A DNA stretch of 64,000 nt, from positions 32,041 through 96,040 of the forward strand of contig NW_005434584.1 in the NCBI RefSeq assembly GCF_000315625.1. The letters run 5' to 3'. Within the stretch, counting starts at the first letter, position 1. Every line of letters starts with the position of its first letter. Origin of the DNA: Guillardia theta CCMP2712 (lineage: Eukaryota > Cryptophyceae > Pyrenomonadales > Geminigeraceae). This document shows, piece after piece, positions 61,101 through 64,000 of the stretch. The notes below the pieces were generated by a model, which was not told where the DNA came from, made no database searches, and was given only the letters and a program-made list of their open reading frames with translations. Position numbers and translations under genes: made by a program.

Positions 61101-64000
61101 CGACTCTGTACGCGGGTGCGGATGTAGAAGCAACGACTGACATCACGACCTGGGCGCTGGCAGCGATCAACTGAGTTCCAGCAGCTGCAGTGAATGTGAT
61201 GCTCTGACAGTTCTCCAGAGTCACAGCGTTGAGCGAGAGCTGGGCCACCTGATAAGAGATCGAGGCTGAAGCAGAGCTAGCAGCACCAGCATCTGATTGC
61301 GAGATCGTCACGGTCTGAGCAGATGCCTGCACAGTCACGGTGTACAGCCCTGCAGACTTGACCTTGATGGCGGTCACAGATGACCCGCTTGCTGCTGCTG
61401 TAAAAGCGTTGTTCCTGCACGAGATCTGCATACCAACGTAGTCCGATGCCGATGCAGACAAGCCAGCCGTGTAGCAAGCCTCATGCGTGTACCCCAGAGG
61501 GCTTGGTCCCGCGAACCGAACCTTCGACAGCGTGTAAGACGACTGCCCTCCGACGTCGTAGTCCGACGCTCCCCAAGGGCACTGCTTGTGGCTCCAGCAG
61601 AGGTCCTTGTTCTTCTTGTAGCCGTCATCAGAAGGTGACAACACAAACACTCCGTCCACGTCCGCATCACCCGATCGATGCCTGTTACCATCGGCAATGT
61701 ACCCCTTGGACAAGTAGGCCCTAGCCCTGTCCTCGGAGCTGCCAAACAACTCCCACTCCAGCTGCGAGGTGAAGGTCTCGAACGCCGAGTTAGATGACTG
61801 CACTCCAAACAGAGGCCCGGACTCCTCCACCTCGTAGGCAGGAAGGTTGACAAACAAGGAGTCGCCCGCAAACAAGCGGGTCTGCGGCACGATGTTGAGC
61901 ACGACATCCGAAGAGGACGCAGTCATCTGCAACCCGCTGGTCTGCGATCCCGACACAATTGCTTGCGATGGGAAGTTGGACGTAGCCTGAATGGACAGAG
62001 CGAGAGCCGACTGCTCCGAGCTCGGGTTCTGAATCTGAAACTGCACCGTGTAGACGCCCCTGTCGTACAGATAAGCCTGCGCCTTTGCTGCAGTGATAGT
62101 TCCAGTCTCAGTTGCTGCAGGTGAGATGATGACCACAGGTGTGAGGTAGTATCCATGTCCAGGGTCGGTGATGGTGATTGCAGTGACCGCGCCACCCGAG
62201 ATCGTTGCAGTGGCAGTTGCTCCCTGTCCGACCCCGTACATCACATTGCCTCCAGAGCAAACTGAGTTCTTGTAAAACTCAGACCCACAAATCACAACAC
62301 TAGGCGGCACAGTGTACCCAGACCCTCCTGACAGCGCAACAATCTCGCAGATGCCGTTCGATCTCATCGCGTTGACGTTGAAGTAAGGGTTGTACACAGG
62401 CAGGTTGGGCGACTGCTGGTAAGTCATCTTGAACTCGTTATGCTTGAACGTACATGTAGAAGCGAAGTCGGCACCATGGATGTTTCCACTGACCGCGTTC
62501 GAAGCCACGTTGACATACTCGCCATTCCTGCTGATCCAGCAGGGGAAGGTGTCAGGAGAGGCAATGAAGCCAGTCAGCGATGAGACCGTCACCGCCTGGC
62601 TGGTAGTCAAGGCGTAGTTGGGCTGTAGCTCCACTGTCATCCACACAGTGTTTGAGGTCACGTTGGAGCTGGATCGAATGGTCGCATGCGGGAACGAGGG
62701 GTCCACAATGTAGCCCGCGCAGCTTGACAGCACCGATGGATATCCGTACACTCTCTTGCCCGTGTCCTGCTTCATTGTGTACGTCTGCACTCCAGGCGCT
62801 GCACTCGGCGCGTCACTGGAGCTGACAAGCAACGACACCGATGGACACGATCCTCCGTTCTTGTAGGCAGAGTTCGGGTTGATCATACGGAAGCAGAACT
62901 TGTACTTGGTTCCAAGCACCAGCGTCTGGGTCACAAACTGGAACTGGATCTCACCGTTTCCGTTGTTGTAATCTGCTTTGTTCGCGATGTTGTTACCCGA
63001 GATCGTTGTAAAGTATCCGCTCAGCGACGTGCTTGAGAGCGGGCTGATTCCATATTCATCGTAAAAGTCAACTGTGGACGTGGACGTGAACATCGGCAGC
63101 CCAGTCAACGTAAACTTGGTCTGTTTGATAATGTTCTTGTTCGGCCTCAGGGTAACACAGACAGGATTGACTGCACCTGGCGCAGGATACAACTGGCCGA
63201 TGTCGTACTTGTTGAACAGGTTGCTCGTCAAGAAGAGAGGGTTCTTGTAGCTGGAAAGCGGAAGCGTTGCCGTCTGCGAGTTGGTCTGCTCGCCGCTGGC
63301 AAACGAAGCTGAGATCGACACAGTCGGATTTGACTGCGGCGTCTTGCCATTCACGAAGGCATATTGAAGCACATAGGTCCAGCCAGCCATCATACAGTGG
63401 GTCGTTATTCCCTTGATGGGCATCTGACAAGTGGAAGATGAAGGAAGGTGAATGATCATCTGACCGTTCGACTGAGACCACTCAGTCTTCTGGATGATCG
63501 GAGAGTAGTAGTCTGTTGACGCCGGTGATAGTGCAGTCAGAGATGTCTGCGTGGTGTCTGTTCCCGTCAAGCCCGCAATGGTGATGGTTGCACCGTACCC
63601 ATTCAAACCAAGATCAACATTCGAGCGGAGAGAAATGGTCAGTACGTTGTTCTCTTGGATCAGAGGCGTCTGCTGGGTGATCAACCGGGTCAAGAAGCCC
63701 TTGTCGTAGACCTTCAAGGGACAGGCATCCCCATCCATCTCTCCATCTTGCAAGGCGCGATTCACAGGGGATACAACCATCTGCACAGTCTGCGTCGTCG
63801 TGTATGATACCTGGCTGTTCTGGCTCTGATACAGGGCATTCAACGTCAATGTGACCGTCTGGCAAGGCTGCGCGACCTTGGAGTTCTTGAGAGGAATTGC
63901 GAACTTGATCTCATGGCCTGAGGGGAGATTCTGAGCTGGGTTCAATACAAGCTTGGCTATGCCAGCTGCGAAGTTTGCAACCTTGTTGACTTCTCCAGCA
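55156..64000 (-). CDS. Giant repeat membrane protein, copy C (5' partial)
   Basis: One frame is open from the stop at 55,156 to the right edge, more than 2,940 codons, so the N-terminus lies outside. It follows copies A and B through the Gly-x-Gly-Tyr repeats and the first beta modules with moderate divergence. It lacks about 560 residues present in B, from roughly B residue 3,050 to 3,610, which include the SRCR domain and about six modules. The stalk is Thr/Ser/Asn-rich, followed by a membrane helix (NVGVVVGCAVGGVIGAGLLG) and a short basic tail (RYRGRVKVQVDEMT), unlike the Pro/Tyr tail of A and B. It faces copy B tail to tail. A nearby AATAAA and the intact frame suggest a working gene. Confidence 0.88.
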   Translation of the reverse strand, partial: AGEVNKVANFAAGIAKLVLNPAQNLPSGHEIKFAIPLKNSKVAQPCQTVTLTLNALYQSQNSQVSYTTTQTVQMVVSPVNRALQDGEMDGDACPLKVYDKGFLTRLITQQTPLIQENNVLTISLRSNVDLGLNGYGATITIAGLTGTDTTQTSLTALSPASTDYYSPIIQKTEWSQSNGQMIIHLPSSSTCQMPIKGITTHCMMAGWTYVLQYAFVNGKTPQSNPTVSISASFASGEQTNSQTATLPLSSYKNPLFLTSNLFNKYDIGQLYPAPGAVNPVCVTLRPNKNIIKQTKFTLTGLPMFTSTSTVDFYDEYGISPLSSTSLSGYFTTISGNNIANKADYNNGNGEIQFQFVTQTLVLGTKYKFCFRMINPNSAYKNGGSCPSVSLLVSSSDAPSAAPGVQTYTMKQDTGKRVYGYPSVLSSCAGYIVDPSFPHATIRSSSNVTSNTVWMTVELQPNYALTTSQAVTVSSLTGFIASPDTFPCWISRNGEYVNVASNAVSGNIHGADFASTCTFKHNEFKMTYQQSPNLPVYNPYFNVNAMRSNGICEIVALSGGSGYTVPPSVVICGSEFYKNSVCSGGNVMYGVGQGATATATISGGAVTAITITDPGHGYYLTPVVIISPAATETGTITAAKAQAYLYDRGVYTVQFQIQNPSSEQSALALSIQATSNFPSQAIVSGSQTSGLQMTASSSDVVLNIVPQTRLFAGDSLFVNLPAYEVEESGPLFGVQSSNSAFETFTSQLEWELFGSSEDRARAYLSKGYIADGNRHRSGDADVDGVFVLSPSDDGYKKNKDLCWSHKQCPWGASDYDVGGQSSYTLSKVRFAGPSPLGYTHEACYTAGLSASASDYVGMQISCRNNAFTAAASGSSVTAIKVKSAGLYTVTVQASAQTVTISQSDAGAASSASASISYQVAQLSLNAVTLENCQSITFTAAAGTQLIAASAQVVMSVVASTSAPAYRVEITNPGLYTSFPTATCTGTTPPTLNLFMSVATVSVTSQGSGYVTIPSVFLSAAPTGVTQTTAPVFEVIMSTANQNIITQTILDYNPYYSPTPCFLVGQEFPSSFLSDCSIHVKENVGRYTGMTAMIGSNEYLIKQGAGGVYWVVDSNGNKPRNVDIANKPYTIYTQLELIVAKSARVEPGESVSITIPGYRFKSYPKNVNAYITRSTDDASKTIAERTRYYFATTLPVKSSYVKGYGVTGMVITGGTLAGDCSIKYVDGPQSMGGNKPEVRFISGATSKFEITYAGSGYTSPPRFIGQCVTSTGTTTYFNGVFLLSGNSGVRRVEVAVQGNNCPSGTTVNIESPNPSGSYIDGLTGLTYAGQQASAIVLLNGNSVSQVVLQNGGSGYISAPLVTFPATCNAQAQAYISQNFSSSIAMRYETGNTFLYEWNREQTDTLTGLYSSEFSSVSLFSLETAASGSAEMNSGYVASIAITKSGTTCTSPTITVSASGVSAAAQAKAVPVTAANILQSINVTYGGYGYTSAPSVTITGCGAATAKAFLSYSNVDVLVGGSTSFSSYRGMRPLQVTQSSANSYKTVNPVTSAMDSPVLVGFNEACSNGKTEAYQREQSTYKNSRVTGVTMSSAGAGYTFKGTTVTFSASPLGSSNMYATAKGVPTWSFPPTTTSSGGTTNLNTNVLLYKGAALSTATGCDNIVLMFSYPERAGGAQLQIQINSAASRTSQVIQQGTGYASIPYVYDIKFNSNNGQTFLKDGYTGTNGNCVPQYFAIDVTRLTNLASGVGLVIDGVYMTQGGYGYDTAPTVTFDCKSCTITSQAVATATLESGCFNGQCTQPSYANAFFSPVNRNNLQVCQATNPGANDYRTRKTLQMRVSSGQSGIQYSSSTAYAARRNRGFMASTGSLNFYVSSQNLLSAMCTPPQVVVEPPTSMSGVAAQVELVVESTRADSYLSQSPATAADLPAQAAQYKLAVRTVNPGSGYITAPTVSFVSVGSTPCSTTGLVVAAELQGGMSVSTVQTAAAPLYICPAQTYYLNPTTMTLSTTQTQGAATITWDRKANAPYVVDGGYGYSYGTQPVTLSWASCGATTVVIFFEDSKSLDGLAPYPSFWPGDMSVDQSTWRNHAGEITGVDFMYESKHFYSNPTVPTPQTFLNVNIAARSLKQAGLFSSRSNDVRAAASISFAVEDASSFKAGDLILIDSEIFKIGTVTGNTITVSERALGGTSQSQHFPGASVVLFFPGTALEKAVLTSVAGTVETIYVASASGFAVDESVAVDDEFMLVASVDTTANTLSVYRGYTQAEGTETPSHPAAALVGLFNPKAAVAKTSASITATATTLPVFTTRGFTANTYIQIGNEIMLITALNTGSFTILRAQAYTQAASHASGAEYTAVSVETVSLLPIALNTDLSISDTLISMGPNAGKTGTLPAQGTNILVEQEVIYVLSLNKSASTITVSRGQQGTTAAAHNANAEIVLSISAQYLSETIIGATGVLQSISGSNSGLYARPLITNPGTTDATPMLYLDGIAVISSPSKLQKAPVLSLNYLAPALTPFGVNQDLIVSSLSYPVIYNPAKYSTDPLYYQDRMDGYDLMRPNSPVLESSSNRINGTSPVYILDSFGQMLGDHVVGSESIAVTLQARTSAISTNPVLSSTASSTLTTKASYKVTQQSSSLGSVWGAPSKVYSPFLGYSIKSVAASGVQSPATLSAQIDTTTVTVSLTAAVAYITVNSFIRIDNEVMKVSAVTGNTLTIVRAQRSTYATTHATNANVYSDCIGRLYAEPSLEGGEPAILDFSGTSVTVVSGGSGYLSSSHVYACGSVTRCDYAGAQVNTCSLTFTASLGPAVTEVYLNHTVATRALGGQMTGLTSSSSRFFLWKTRPSKVSMVVSSAASNTSNSSNSSTVVEALETTPSPTTSSFIHAADVTTTPAGTGKAASEIPLQAASASNVGVVVGCAVGGVIGAGLLGFLTHKFVRYRGRVKVQVDEMT

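Overview
The window is nuclear DNA of a eukaryotic microbe. Genes are widely spaced, with Copia-type and Crypton-like transposon relics, minisatellites, AATAAA signals after two genes, and secreted or type I/type II membrane proteins. The very long proteins with a scavenger-receptor (SRCR) domain and the 18-residue Cys/His repeats fit an alga. A cryptophyte such as Guillardia is my best guess; this is inference and no marker gene in the window proves it.

The dominant feature is a family of giant extracellular proteins with at least three large members and several fragments. Copy B (33,731-46,270, +) is one uninterrupted 4,179-codon frame with a signal peptide, a dozen Gly-x-Gly-Tyr repeats, about eleven short beta-type modules, an SRCR domain nested inside one module, a C-terminal membrane helix and a Pro/Tyr-rich tail. 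Copy A (13,663-25,250, -) is almost identical but is a pseudogene: its 5' end is missing and it has several frameshifts or stops. Copy C (55,156 to the right edge, -) is a more diverged intact frame without SRCR and with a different, basic tail. Fragment D (about 1,497-2,019) and relics E and E' (about 10,600-10,870 and 47,430-47,660) are C-type 3' pieces.

A and B form the arms of a very large inverted repeat (about 10,458-25,250 against 34,680-47,825, spacer about 9.4 kb). The arms also share the gene's 3' flank, a broken protein disulfide isomerase (PDI) gene and relic E. The spacer holds a Copia relic, a fold-back element, a broken Crypton-like recombinase and tandem repeats upstream of B.

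Left part (1-10,450): a partial Cys/His-repeat gene, fragment D, a 175-bp repeat present twice, a 35-bp tandem array, and decayed pieces of genes. Some of these have protein-like codon use but no family I recognise; one stretch resembles protease-associated (PA) domains.

Right part (47,830-55,100): an intact glycosyltransferase family 25-like gene with an N-terminal anchor, a DUF3431-like gene in three frames plus an inverted copy of its 3' half, a second Cys/His-repeat gene, and a 57-bp minisatellite.

The most interesting possibility is that the giant-protein family diversifies its exposed SRCR region. By eye, A and B are about 97% alike outside SRCR but only about 65% alike inside it, and every structural change among A, B and C is concentrated around that domain, with a truncated inverted copy available as a conversion partner. 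This is a hypothesis from three copies.
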